DNA of 57,086 nucleotides from DATJIG01 sp050260515 (GTDB taxonomy: Bacteria > Pseudomonadota > Alphaproteobacteria > SMXQ01), in NCBI GenBank assembly GCA_050260515.1, contig JBLNCI010000047.1:1-57086 (forward strand), read 5' to 3'. This document shows positions 16,137 to 24,710 of this stretch, piece by piece. Numbering within the stretch: the first letter of the stretch is position 1; every line of letters begins with the position of its first letter. The translations under genes and the position numbers were made by a program. Below the pieces are notes generated by a model. It saw nothing but the letters and a program-made list of their open reading frames with translations. It was not told the origin of the DNA and made no database searches.

Positions 16137-17912
16137 TCAGCCTCCGCCGTGCCCCGGACGCTTGGCACCGCCCCACACGCTGCGGCCGATGACCCGGTTC
16201 TTGAGCGGAACGGCCCGCGGCGGCGCACCGTCGCGGCGCGCGGGATCGGTGAAGGCGCGGATGTCGGGGCTCGGGCGTCCGAACAGGAAGCCCTGCCCGT
16301 ACGAAACGCCGCTCGCGCGGAGGAATTGCAGCGCGCTGGTGTTCTCGACCATCTCGGCGACCGTCGCGATGCCGAGATCATTGCACAGTCCGGCCATCGC
16401 CTTCAGGAACGACTGCCCCTTTCCGGTCTTCAGCGCGTCGCGCACGTAGATGCCGTCGATCTTGACGACGTCTACCTCGAGCGCGCGCAGGTAGTGGAAC
16501 GCCGAGGCGCCGGCTCCGAAATCGTCGAGACAGACCTTGTGGCCTGCGGCGCGCAAGCCACGCACGACCTGAGCGACGGCCTCCAGATTCTGGATGCGGG
16601 CGGACTCGGTGATCTCGAACAGCACGTTGCCGCGCAGCGCCGGATACTCGCGCAGCGTGCGATGCAGGTCCTCGACGAATGCCGCGGAGCCGATCGACCG
16701 CCCCGAGATGTTGACGGCGACGTGGTGATTGGCGCCGGCCGCGCATTCCGACTCGAGCCACCGCAGCACCTTGCGGCACATCGCGAGATCGAAGTCGCAG
16801 ATGAGCCCGGTGCGCTCGGCAAAGGTGATGACCTGGTACGGACCGTCCTGGGGCGGGCCGAACCCGTCAAAGCGCGCCAGCACCTCGAAGTGCTGGGTGT
16901 GCCGCGTCGCCAGATCGACCACCGGCTGGAACACCATGCGGAAGCGCTCGTCGCGCACGATGTTGCGGAACTCCTGCACGCGGTCGACGGTGTCGTTGAT
17001 CAGGCTCGACAGGCCGGCCGACAGGCTGGTGAGCACGAACTCGCCATCGCCCTCAGCGACGAAGCGATCGAACACGTAGAGGCAGGCCCGCGCCGCGTCG
17101 TCGCGGCTCATACCGGCGAGATCGAGGTCGAGCACGGACGCCTTCGGGGTCACGCCCTCGCCGTCGGGATCGACGGTGCGGGCGACGCCGCAGATGCGCT
17201 CCGCGAGCGCGTTGGTGTCGGCGGACTCGGCGTGTATGAAGCCGAAGCTCTCGGCGTCGAGCTGGCCCGCGGTATTGCCGCCGAGCGACGCGGTGCGGAC
17301 CATCTCGCCGACCGACTTCAACAGCCGCGCGCGCGTGTCCTTCTCCAGGCGCTCCTCGAGCTGCACGAGACCGTCGAGGCGCAGCAGCGTGAGTTTATGG
17401 GCGGTCGCCGCGTCGCCGAGATCCTTCAGCCGCGTCCCGGCGGCATCGGCAAAGGCCTGACCGTCGGGTAGGCCGCTCGGGGTCGACCGGCGCGGGGCCG
17501 TCGCCGATTTCGGATTTTCGGCTCCGGGAATGTGCAGCGCGAGATAGTAGCGCCGCATATCCGGCATGTAATAGCCGACCAGCTTGAGCGGGGCCGGCGC
17601 ACGCGCGCCGCCCTGGAGCCTGATCCGCACGTCGCGCATGCGCTGTCCGGCGGCGGCCGAGCGCAGCAGGCTCGTCGCGTACTCGCGGTCGGCCTCGGTG
17701 ACGAGATCCAGGAACGGGCGGTCGACGAGGTCGTCGGGCGCGGCCCCGAGGGTGACGACGGTCGCCCCGGCGGCGAAGATCACCCGCAGGTGCTCGTCGA
17801 GCTCGATGAGAATGTCGGAGGCGCAGAATGCGAGCGCCACGAACCGATCGCGCTCGGCCCGGAGGATGTCCTCCGCGCGGGCGCCCGACCCGTCCGTACC
17901 CTTGCGCTGCAT
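16137..17912 (-). CDS. c-di-GMP phosphodiesterase (PAS, degenerate GGDEF, EAL)
   Basis: A 591-aa protein. Residues about 20-130 form a PAS-like domain; about 150-310 is a GGDEF domain whose signature is degraded (LDAESFGF), so it is probably catalytically silent; about 325-560 is an EAL domain. The EAL residues are kept: E343 in EVLAR, N401, E433/E436 in FEITES, D463-D464 in DDFGAG, K484, E520/E523 and Q540, so hydrolysis of c-di-GMP is expected. It is the first gene of the operon and faces the divergent HAD gene across 163 nt. Its product opposes the GGDEF protein encoded next. Confidence 0.9.
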   Translation of the reverse strand: MQRKGTDGSGARAEDILRAERDRFVALAFCASDILIELDEHLRVIFAAGATVVTLGAAPDDLVDRPFLDLVTEADREYATSLLRSAAAGQRMRDVRIRLQGGARAPAPLKLVGYYMPDMRRYYLALHIPGAENPKSATAPRRSTPSGLPDGQAFADAAGTRLKDLGDAATAHKLTLLRLDGLVQLEERLEKDTRARLLKSVGEMVRTASLGGNTAGQLDAESFGFIHAESADTNALAERICGVARTVDPDGEGVTPKASVLDLDLAGMSRDDAARACLYVFDRFVAEGDGEFVLTSLSAGLSSLINDTVDRVQEFRNIVRDERFRMVFQPVVDLATRHTQHFEVLARFDGFGPPQDGPYQVITFAERTGLICDFDLAMCRKVLRWLESECAAGANHHVAVNISGRSIGSAAFVEDLHRTLREYPALRGNVLFEITESARIQNLEAVAQVVRGLRAAGHKVCLDDFGAGASAFHYLRALEVDVVKIDGIYVRDALKTGKGQSFLKAMAGLCNDLGIATVAEMVENTSALQFLRASGVSYGQGFLFGRPSPDIRAFTDPARRDGAPPRAVPLKNRVIGRSVWGGAKRPGHGGG

Positions 17913-18075
17913 GACCCGCCTCGCCTACCTGCCAAGGATGGGCCGCCGCGCCCTTCACGCCGGTGCCGCACGTCACTGCGCAGCGTTGGTCCGGAGTGGT
18001 CCGTTGGTCGTTGGGACGGTAGACGCGGCCCCTTAAGAAAATGTTACGTTCACCTTTTGGAAAGCGCGGCGCGGG

Positions 18076-18792
18076 ATGACAAAAGGCACGGCGGAGCAAG
18101 GCTTTGACGCGGGTACGGCATTCGCGCACGTCGAGACGTGGGTGTTCGATCTCGACAACACGCTCTATCCGGTCGAGTGCCCCCTTTTCGAGCAGGTCGA
18201 CCGGCGGATGACCGACTACATCGCGGCGCGGTTCGGGGTGCCCCACGACGCGGCGCGGCGCCTGCAGAAGGACTACTGGAAGCGCTACGGCACCACCCTC
18301 AAGGGCCTGATGCTCCACCACGACATCGAGCCCGAGGAGTTCCTCGACTTCGTCCACGAGATCGATCTCACCGTCCTGCCCGACAACCCCGATCTCAAGG
18401 CGGCGCTCGAGCGGCTGCCCGGCCGGAAGGTGATCTTCACCAACGGGCCGGGGCGGCATGCCGCGGCGGTGCTCGACCGCCTCGGGATCGCCGGGCATTT
18501 CGAGACTGTGTTCGACATCGCCTCGTTCGACTACATGCCGAAGCCGGAGGAGGCCGCCTACCGCGGCATGCTCGCCGAGCTCGGGGCCGATCCGCGGCGT
18601 TGCGCGCTGTTCGAGGACACGCTCGAGAACCTCGCCCCCGCCGCGACCCTGGGCATGACCACGATCCTGGTCGCGCCACGCGGTCGGGTCGTCGAGGTCC
18701 GCACCGAGTGCGGCGAGCACGTCCATCACGTCATCGACGATCTTGCGTCCTTCCTCGACCGTATCTCGGCAGCCCGGGAATCCGCCGCCTGA
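18076..18792 (+). CDS. HAD hydrolase, pyrimidine 5'-nucleotidase type
   Basis: A 238-aa haloacid dehalogenase-fold phosphatase. Motif I is VFDLDNTLYP (the two Asp nucleophile/acid pair), motif II is FTNGPGRHA, the Lys is in MPKPEEAAY and motif III is FEDTLENLAPA. The DNTLYP version and size fit the SDT1/YjjG-like pyrimidine 5'-nucleotidase subfamily, often found beside dapD in alphaproteobacteria. The likely reaction is dephosphorylation of UMP/CMP or damaged nucleotides. Divergent from the EAL gene. Confidence 0.87.
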   Translation: MTKGTAEQGFDAGTAFAHVETWVFDLDNTLYPVECPLFEQVDRRMTDYIAARFGVPHDAARRLQKDYWKRYGTTLKGLMLHHDIEPEEFLDFVHEIDLTVLPDNPDLKAALERLPGRKVIFTNGPGRHAAAVLDRLGIAGHFETVFDIASFDYMPKPEEAAYRGMLAELGADPRRCALFEDTLENLAPAATLGMTTILVAPRGRVVEVRTECGEHVHHVIDDLASFLDRISAARESAA

Positions 18793-18828
18793 GAGCCCAT
18801 CGAGCCGCGTGCCGCCGGCTGCGCGCGG

Positions 18829-18857
18829 TTGACACTGCGGCCCCCCTCTTCCATTTT
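18829..18857 (+). promoter_or_regulatory. Candidate promoter of dapD
   Basis: A perfect -35 TTGACA (18829-18834) is followed after 17 nt by CATTTT (18852-18857), a modest -10. The predicted start, near 18864, leaves a leader of about 58 nt before the dapD ATG. The element begins 36 nt after the HAD gene stop. Confidence 0.5.
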
Positions 18858-18921
18858 GCGGACCTCCGCGCCGCGGTCACCAACGCGAAAACCAACCATC
18901 AAGACTGGATTCCCGCACGTC

Positions 18922-19779
18922 ATGGACACCAACGCCCTTCAGCCCGTCATCGAAAAAGCCTGGGACAATCGCGACCAAGTGTCGCCGTCGACCAAGGGCG
19001 AGGTGCGCGACGCCATCGAGGCGACGCTCGAGGCCCTCGATTCGGGCGCCGTCCGCGTCGCGGAGAAGCGCAATAACGGCTGGGAGGTGAACCAGTGGAC
19101 GAAAAAGGCCGTCCTGCTGTCGTTCCGCCTCTATGACAACGCGCTGATCCCCGGCGCGCCGGGCGACCTCGTCCGCGGCGCCGGCCACTGGTTCGACAAG
19201 GTGCCGTCGAAGTTCTCGGGCTGGGACGACGCGCGCTTCCGCAAGGCGGGGTTCCGCGCGGTTCCGGGCTCGGTCGTGCGCCGCGGCGCGTTCATCGCCC
19301 CGGGCGCGGTGCTGATGCCGAGCTTCGTGAACCTCGGCGCCTATGTCGATTCGGGCACCATGGTCGACACCTGGGCGACGGTCGGCTCTTGCGCCCAGAT
19401 CGGCAAGAACTGCCATCTGTCCGGCGGCGTTGGCATCGGCGGCGTTCTCGAACCGCTGCAGGCGGGCCCCGTCATCATCGAGGACCACTGCTTCATCGGC
19501 GCCCGCAGCGAGGTCGCCGAGGGCGTGGTGGTCGAGACCGGCTCCGTCCTGTCGATGGGCGTCTTCCTAGGCGCGTCGACCCGCATCGTCGACCGCGCCA
19601 CGGGCGAGGTGTTCGTCGGACGCGTGCCCGCGTACTCGGTGGTCGTGCCGGGCACCATGCCGGGCAAGCCGCTGCCCGACGGCACGCCGGGCCCGTCGCT
19701 CTACTGCGCGGTCATCGTCAAGCGCGTCGACGAGCGCACGCGCTCGAAGACGTCGATCAACGAGCTCCTGAGGGACTGA
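18922..19779 (+). CDS. dapD: Tetrahydrodipicolinate N-succinyltransferase
   Basis: Transfers succinate from succinyl-CoA to tetrahydrodipicolinate in the diaminopimelate/lysine route. The 285-aa protein has the N-terminal helical domain (GWEVNQWTKKAVLLSFR) and a left-handed beta-helix of hexapeptide repeats (FVNLGAYVDSGTMVDTWATVGSCAQIGKNCHLSGGVGIGG). An in-frame upstream extension of 31 codons lacks family similarity, so the ATG at 18922 is preferred. Its TGA overlaps the dapE ATG (TGATG), giving coupled production of steps in the same pathway. Confidence 0.97.
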   Translation: MDTNALQPVIEKAWDNRDQVSPSTKGEVRDAIEATLEALDSGAVRVAEKRNNGWEVNQWTKKAVLLSFRLYDNALIPGAPGDLVRGAGHWFDKVPSKFSGWDDARFRKAGFRAVPGSVVRRGAFIAPGAVLMPSFVNLGAYVDSGTMVDTWATVGSCAQIGKNCHLSGGVGIGGVLEPLQAGPVIIEDHCFIGARSEVAEGVVVETGSVLSMGVFLGASTRIVDRATGEVFVGRVPAYSVVVPGTMPGKPLPDGTPGPSLYCAVIVKRVDERTRSKTSINELLRD

Positions 19780-20972
19780 TGGCGACCACCGACCTCGGCG
19801 ATCTCTCGCAGCCCCTGCCGCTGGCACAGGCGCTGATCCGCCGCGCGTCGGTGACGCCGAAGGACGAGGGCGCGCTGGATATCCTCCAGCGCGCGCTCGA
19901 ATCGCTCGGCTTCGTCTGCCATCGCTTGCCGTTCTCCGAGTCGGGCACCGCCGATATAGACAACCTCTACGCGCGGCTCGGCACCAAGGGCCCGAACTTC
20001 TGCTATGCCGGCCACACCGACGTGGTGCCGGTGGGCGATCCGAAGGGCTGGACGGTCGATCCGTTCGGCGCCGAGGTCATCGACGGGCATCTCTACGGCC
20101 GCGGCGCTGCCGACATGAAGGGCGGCATCGCCTGCTTCGTCGCCGCCGTCGCGCAGTTCGTCAAAGCGCGCGGACGGGACTTCGGCGGCTCAATCAGCCT
20201 GCTGATTACCGGCGACGAAGAAACCGTCGCCATCAACGGCACCCGCAAGATGCTCGACTGGCTCGAAGCGCGCGGCGAGAAGCTCGATTGCTGCGTCGTC
20301 GGCGAGCCGACCAATCCACTGCGCCTCGGCGACATGATGAAGATCGGCCGTCGCGGCAGTCTGGTCGGCTTCCTCACCGTTCACGGCCAGCAGGGCCACA
20401 CCGCCTATCCGCACCTCGCCGACAATCCGATCCCGCATCTCATCCGCATGCTGTCGGCGCTGATCGAGAAGCCGCTCGACGACGGCAGCGCGCATTTCCA
20501 GCCGTCGACCCTCGAGATCGCCACTGTCGATGTCGGCAATCCCGCGACGAACATCATCCCGGCGAAGGCGACGGCGACGTTCAACATCCGCTTCAACGAC
20601 CATCACTCGTCGGAGAGCCTGATCAAGCAGCTCACGGCGACGTTCGACCGCGTCGCCGGCGGACCGCGCAAGGACGGCTCTCGGCGCTACGACGTCTCGT
20701 GGCAGCGCAACGGGGAGTCGTTTTTCTTCCCGCCCGGCGAGCTGTCGGGGCTGGTGTCTCGTGCGGTCAAGAAGGTGACGGGCCGGGAGCCCGAGTTGTC
20801 GACCACCGGCGGCACGTCGGACGCGCGCTTCATCCACCGGATGTGCCCGGTGGTCGAGTTCGGCCTCGTCGGCCAGACCATGCACAAGGCCGACGAGCGC
20901 GCGTCGCTCGCCGATCTCACGCACCTCACCGACATCTATCGCTCGATTCTCGACGAATACTTCGCGCGCTGA
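19779..20972 (+). CDS. dapE: Succinyl-diaminopimelate desuccinylase
   Basis: A di-zinc M20 hydrolase that removes succinate from N-succinyl-LL-diaminopimelate. The 397-aa protein shows the metal sites in order: GHTDVVPVGD, GRGAADMKGG, TGDEET and, at the end, GQTMHKADE. A dimerisation domain lies between (about residues 185-295). The start overlaps the dapD stop by 1 nt. Together they provide the late lysine and peptidoglycan precursor steps. Confidence 0.97.
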   Translation: MATTDLGDLSQPLPLAQALIRRASVTPKDEGALDILQRALESLGFVCHRLPFSESGTADIDNLYARLGTKGPNFCYAGHTDVVPVGDPKGWTVDPFGAEVIDGHLYGRGAADMKGGIACFVAAVAQFVKARGRDFGGSISLLITGDEETVAINGTRKMLDWLEARGEKLDCCVVGEPTNPLRLGDMMKIGRRGSLVGFLTVHGQQGHTAYPHLADNPIPHLIRMLSALIEKPLDDGSAHFQPSTLEIATVDVGNPATNIIPAKATATFNIRFNDHHSSESLIKQLTATFDRVAGGPRKDGSRRYDVSWQRNGESFFFPPGELSGLVSRAVKKVTGREPELSTTGGTSDARFIHRMCPVVEFGLVGQTMHKADERASLADLTHLTDIYRSILDEYFAR

Positions 20973-20997
20973 GCGGCGCGCGTCAGCGGACGCGCCG

Positions 20998-21567
20998 ATG
21001 ATCACCGTTCACGACATCAAGATCGCGCTGACTGGCGCGGTGCTGCTCGCCAAGGGCGAGCGCGCCGGCGCGCTCGCGTTCGGCGACACACCGCGCGACT
21101 TCTGGCGGTCGTTCTGGGCGGCGGCGATCGTCGCGCCGATGTGGCTTCTGCTGGTCGCGCTGATCGCGCCCGAGACGGATGCGAGCCCGCTCCGGCTGAT
21201 CCTCGCCGAAGCCGTCGAGTACGCGCTGCTGTGGACCGCCTTCCCGCTGGTGCTCCACGAGATCCTGACGCGGAGCGGCACCGATGAGCACTTCTGCCGC
21301 TACATAGCCGCCCACAACTGGGCCGCGGTGATCGTGACCCCGGCGATGCTGTTCGCCGTCGCGCTCGCCGACGCGATCCCGAGGGGCGTCGTGCAGTTCC
21401 TGCCGATGCTGGTGATCGTCTCCAGCCTCGTCTACGAGTGGTTCATGGCCCGCGTCGCGCTGGAGGTCGGCGCCGCGACCGCGGCGGGCGTCGCGGCCAT
21501 GGACTTCTTTCTCGGCCAGACGATCGATCTCGCGGTCCGCGCGCTGTTGGGCGGCACTCAGCCGTAG
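20998..21567 (+). CDS. Integral membrane protein of unknown function
   Basis: A 189-aa protein with four to five predicted membrane helices (about 36-58, 71-90, 106-126, 130-150 and perhaps 158-180). No catalytic motif is recognised. It follows dapE by 25 nt on the same strand and may be co-transcribed with it. Its last 10 nt overlap the convergent gene for an unrecognised 148-aa protein. I do not recognise the family with confidence. Confidence 0.72.
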   Translation: MITVHDIKIALTGAVLLAKGERAGALAFGDTPRDFWRSFWAAAIVAPMWLLLVALIAPETDASPLRLILAEAVEYALLWTAFPLVLHEILTRSGTDEHFCRYIAAHNWAAVIVTPAMLFAVALADAIPRGVVQFLPMLVIVSSLVYEWFMARVALEVGAATAAGVAAMDFFLGQTIDLAVRALLGGTQP

Positions 21568-22004
21568 GTCTTCGTGACGACGGCGCGGACGGCGGCCGGC
21601 ATGCGGTAGTGGTACTCGGCGATGTTGCGCCGCCATTCGCGATCGATGAACAGATGCTCGCGCCCGGGAATCTCGCGCGCGAGCGTCTTGCCGAGGCCCG
21701 AGAACACGCCCGCCAACGCCTTCGAGCCCTTGAGGCCGAGCGCCTCCTTGAGCTCGGTGGCGCCGATGCCGGCGTCGCCCGCCTGAGCGACCTCCCACAG
21801 CAGGTTCGCCGCCAGCGTTTCCGGGCCGTAGGCGCCGCAGATCCTGGCGATCGTCGCCTCGTCGAGGTTGCCCTCGTCCTTCGCCTCAGCGGCCGCGCCG
21901 AATCCCGCAGCGCGCGCCAGCGGTACGACGAGGACGCCCTTCGCCAACGCGCGCGCCAGCTCGTCGGGCGTGACGGAAACAGTGATGCTCAGGCGCCCGT
22001 CCAT
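21558..22004 (-). CDS. Unrecognised small protein, possible winged-helix DNA-binding
   Basis: A 148-aa protein with no family I can name. The N-terminus reads SITVSVTPDELARALAKG, then an Ala-rich helical part, then GIGATELKEALGLKGSKALAGVFSGLGKTLARE (about residues 85-118), which looks like a helix-turn-helix or winged-helix unit, and a basic C-terminus. The ATG at 22004 lies within the edge of an AT-rich palindrome; a GTG 15 nt upstream is an alternative start. The palindrome position suggests self-regulation by the product, an inference. The codon usage resembles its neighbours. Confidence 0.65.
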   Translation of the reverse strand: MDGRLSITVSVTPDELARALAKGVLVVPLARAAGFGAAAEAKDEGNLDEATIARICGAYGPETLAANLLWEVAQAGDAGIGATELKEALGLKGSKALAGVFSGLGKTLAREIPGREHLFIDREWRRNIAEYHYRMPAAVRAVVTKTYG

Positions 22005-22026
22005 ACATTGTATATACACAATGTAT
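22003..22026. promoter_or_regulatory. AT-rich palindrome, candidate operator
   Basis: Perfect 9-nt arms (ATACATTGT and ACAATGTAT) flank a 6-nt centre, in a region far more AT-rich than its surroundings. The octamer GTATATAC, itself palindromic, occurs twice (22010-22017 and 22023-22030). The element overlaps the start of the 148-aa gene and its likely promoter, as expected for a repressor site. Confidence 0.55.
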
Positions 22027-22079
22027 ATACATTATGAAACCGCTATATCGCGCTGTCCACGCATGTGCTTCAGCAATGC

Positions 22080-22817
22080 TCAGTATTCTACGCGGACGAG
22101 ATAGAGGCCGTCCGGGGGTGCCGTGGGACCGGCTTTCGTCCGGTCGGCGGCGGCGAGCGCCTTCGCCACGTCCTGGGGCTGCCAGTGGGCGTCGCCGACC
22201 AGCTTCAGGGTGCCGACCATGATCCGCACCTGGCTGTGGAGGAACGAGCGCGCGGTTGTGGAGATTTGGATTTCGGCGCCGTGCCGGGCGACGTCGAGGA
22301 CATCCAGGGTTTTCAACGGGCTGTCGGCCTGGCAGTCGGCGGCGCGGAACGACGAGAAGTCGTGGCGGCCGACGAGGAGCTGGGCGGCCGCGTGCATCGC
22401 GGCGGCATCGAGCGGGTACGGGATATGCCAGACGTGCCCCCGGTCGAGCGCCGGGGGCGCCCGACGGTTCAGGATGCGGTAGAGATACGACCGCCGCTTG
22501 GCCGAGAACCGGGCGTGGAAGTCGGGTGCGGCGACCTCGGCCGCGATCACCGTCACCGGATCGGGCTTGAGATGGAAGTTGAGGGCGTCGCGCACGGTGT
22601 CGGGCGCGACCTCCTTGGCGAGGTCGAAGTGCGCGACCTGGCCCAGCGCGTGGACGCCGGAATCGGTCCGGCCCGCGCCCTGCACATGGACGTCCTCCTG
22701 TGCGAAACGGCGGACGGCCTCCTCGAGCGCTCCCTGCACCGACGGCCCGTTGTCCTGGCGCTGCCAGCCGACGAACGGCGCGCCGTCGTACTCGACGAGG
22801 ATCCTGTAGCGCGGCAT
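22080..22817 (-). CDS. truA: tRNA pseudouridine(38-40) synthase
   Basis: Converts uridines 38, 39 and 40 in the anticodon arm of tRNAs to pseudouridine. The 245-aa protein shows RILVEYDGAPFVGWQRQ, QGAGRTDSGVHALGQ with the catalytic Asp, FHARFSAKRRSYLYRI and SFLHSQVRIMVGTL, all standard. It is last in a leftward def-fmt-truA group that handles translation initiation and tRNA maturation, but a 204-nt gap with a repeat separates it from fmt. Confidence 0.97.
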   Translation of the reverse strand: MPRYRILVEYDGAPFVGWQRQDNGPSVQGALEEAVRRFAQEDVHVQGAGRTDSGVHALGQVAHFDLAKEVAPDTVRDALNFHLKPDPVTVIAAEVAAPDFHARFSAKRRSYLYRILNRRAPPALDRGHVWHIPYPLDAAAMHAAAQLLVGRHDFSSFRAADCQADSPLKTLDVLDVARHGAEIQISTTARSFLHSQVRIMVGTLKLVGDAHWQPQDVAKALAAADRTKAGPTAPPDGLYLVRVEY

Positions 22818-22848
22818 CAGCGGAGCGCCACGGTCGGAGCGCGCCTCG

Positions 22849-22992
22849 CCCCCTCACCCAGCTTCGGGTAAGGCGCGCGCGCCGGCGCTTCGCTCGGCTG
22901 AGAATCTGCGTAGCGCGGCGGCGTGCCACGCGCCGCGTGCTTGCCAACCCTCCGCATCCCTCTCCCCTCCGGGGAGAGGGCGGGGTGAGGGG
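22849..22992. repeat. Intergenic hairpin repeat, long form
   Basis: Outer arms CCCCTCACCC (left end) and GGGGTGAGGGG (22982-22992) enclose about 120 nt. Inside is a perfect 10-bp hairpin, CCCTCTCCCC (22958-22967) against GGGGAGAGGG (22971-22980), with a 3-nt loop. The same arms are seen at 151-190 and 32282-32412. It occupies most of the truA-fmt gap and no gene is visible in it. Confidence 0.75.
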
Positions 22993-23021
22993 TTCGCGCC
23001 CCAACCCGCAGGCTCGTGACA

Positions 23022-23960
23022 TCAGCCACCGGCGCTCTCCAGCACCGCGCCCCTGGCGAGCGCGAACCCGCGCAGGAAGGCGTCCGCCGGCATCTTGCCC
23101 TTGCCCTCGCGCTGCAGGACGGTGAGCCGCAGCGCGCCCTCGCCGCATTTGATGGTCAGGCGCTCGTCGAGAACCGTGCCCGGCACCGCGCGTGAGCCGT
23201 CGTCGATCACGTCCGCCGCGAACACCTTGATCCGGGCGTTGTCGTGGACAAACCATGCGCCCGGCCGCGGCGCGAACGCGCGCACGCGCCGTTCCAAGGC
23301 GACGGCCGGCTCGCGCCAGTCGAGGCGCGCCTCGGCGGGCTCGATCTTCTTCGCATAGGTCGCACCCTCGGCGGGCTGCGGGATGGCCGCGAGCGTGCCC
23401 GCGGCGACGCCGTCCAGCGCGCGGACGATCAGCGGCGCGCCCATCGCCGACAGCCGCTCGTGCATCTCGCCCGCGGTGAGCCGATCGACCGCCACGCTCT
23501 CGGTGAGCAGCATGCCGCCGGTGTCGAGGCCTTCGTCCATCTGCATGATGGTCACCCCCGTTGCTTCGTCACCGGCGAGAATTGCGCGCTCGACCGGTGC
23601 CGCCCCGCGCCAACGCGGCAGCAGCGAGCCGTGAATGTTGAGACAGCCCAACCGCGGTGCATCCAGAATCGCCTTCGGCAGGATGAGCCCGTACGCCGCC
23701 ACCACCGCGACATCGAGAGCCAGCGCCCGGAATGCGTCCTGCTCGGCCGGGTCCTTGAGTGAGGCGGGCGTGCGCACCGGCAGGCCCAGGCGCTCGGCCG
23801 CCTCGTGGATCGGAGTCTTACGGACGCCATAGCCGCGCCCGGCCGGCTTGGGGGCGCGGGTGTAGACGCACGCGACCGCGTGCCCCGCGGCGACGATCGC
23901 CTCGAGCGCCGGCAACCCGAACGGCGACGTGCCCATGAACGCGAGAGTGAGCCTGGTCAT
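23022..23960 (-). CDS. fmt: Methionyl-tRNA formyltransferase
   Basis: Adds a formyl group from 10-formyl-tetrahydrofolate to initiator Met-tRNA. The 312-aa protein begins RLTLAFMGTSPFGLPAL and contains LNIHGSLLPRWRGAAPVERAI and IMQMDEGLDTG, which hold the catalytic Asn, His and Asp. A C-terminal OB-fold tRNA-binding domain begins near residue 205. It follows def by 67 nt on the same strand: formylation and deformylation genes together, as usual. Confidence 0.97.
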   Translation of the reverse strand: MTRLTLAFMGTSPFGLPALEAIVAAGHAVACVYTRAPKPAGRGYGVRKTPIHEAAERLGLPVRTPASLKDPAEQDAFRALALDVAVVAAYGLILPKAILDAPRLGCLNIHGSLLPRWRGAAPVERAILAGDEATGVTIMQMDEGLDTGGMLLTESVAVDRLTAGEMHERLSAMGAPLIVRALDGVAAGTLAAIPQPAEGATYAKKIEPAEARLDWREPAVALERRVRAFAPRPGAWFVHDNARIKVFAADVIDDGSRAVPGTVLDERLTIKCGEGALRLTVLQREGKGKMPADAFLRGFALARGAVLESAGG

Positions 23961-24027
23961 GGCCGCTCAGATAGCACAGCCGCGCTCGGACGACGACCGA
24001 TGCGGGCGATGAACAGGGATAAGTTGG

Positions 24028-24573
24028 CTACAGCCGGACGCCGGCCGCGCGCTTCGGCGGTACGTCGCCGAGCTTCTTCAGCTTCTGCAGCTTGCGCAGG
24101 ATCATGCCGCGCTTGAGCGTCGAGATGTGATCGACGAACAGCATGCCCTGGAGATGGTCCATCTCGTGCTGCAGGCAGGTGGCGAGCAGGCCGTCCGCCT
24201 CGATCTCGCGGCTGACGTTGTTCTCGTCGAGGTACCGGGCGACGATCTTGATCGGCCGCTCGACCTCCGCGAACTGCTCGGGCAGCGACAGGCAGCCTTC
24301 CTCGTACTTGGCGACCTCGTCCGACGTCCACACGATCTCGGGATTGGCGATCCGGAGCGGCTCGGGCCTGTCCGGGTCCTTGGCGATGTCGATCACCAGC
24401 ACCCGCTGGTTGACCCCGACCTGGGGCGCCGCGAGGCCGATGCCGGGCGCCGCGTACATCGTCTCCAGCATGTCGTCCATCAGCTTGCGGACGGCGCGGT
24501 CGACCTCCGGCACCGGCTCGGCGACGCGGGCCAGCCGGGGATCGGGAGCGACGAGAATATCGAGGAGCGCCAT
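24028..24573 (-). CDS. def: Peptide deformylase
   Basis: Removes the formyl group from the N-terminal methionine of new proteins. The 181-aa metalloenzyme has all three signature motifs: GIGLAAPQVG, EGCLSLP (metal Cys) and QHEMDHLQG (two metal His and catalytic Glu). The C-terminus is a basic helix-forming tail (LRKLQKLKKL). First gene of the leftward def-fmt group, divergent from rmuC across 137 nt in which no clear promoter was found. Confidence 0.97.
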   Translation of the reverse strand: MALLDILVAPDPRLARVAEPVPEVDRAVRKLMDDMLETMYAAPGIGLAAPQVGVNQRVLVIDIAKDPDRPEPLRIANPEIVWTSDEVAKYEEGCLSLPEQFAEVERPIKIVARYLDENNVSREIEADGLLATCLQHEMDHLQGMLFVDHISTLKRGMILRKLQKLKKLGDVPPKRAAGVRL

Positions 24574-24710
24574 GGACCTGTGTGCGAGCGGGACAGCCCC
24601 TGATCGGGCTGCCCCTGTAGGTAAGGGCCGCCGCCCGCACCGTCAAGGCGTTCTCCCATTGTTCTCATTCTCGTGCTACGGTCCGACCCGTCCTTCAGGG
24701 GAGCGTCGCC

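Noticed and set aside
16137..17912. Dual diguanylate cyclase and phosphodiesterase activity
   Set aside because: The GGDEF signature is LDAESF, so only the EAL half should be active.
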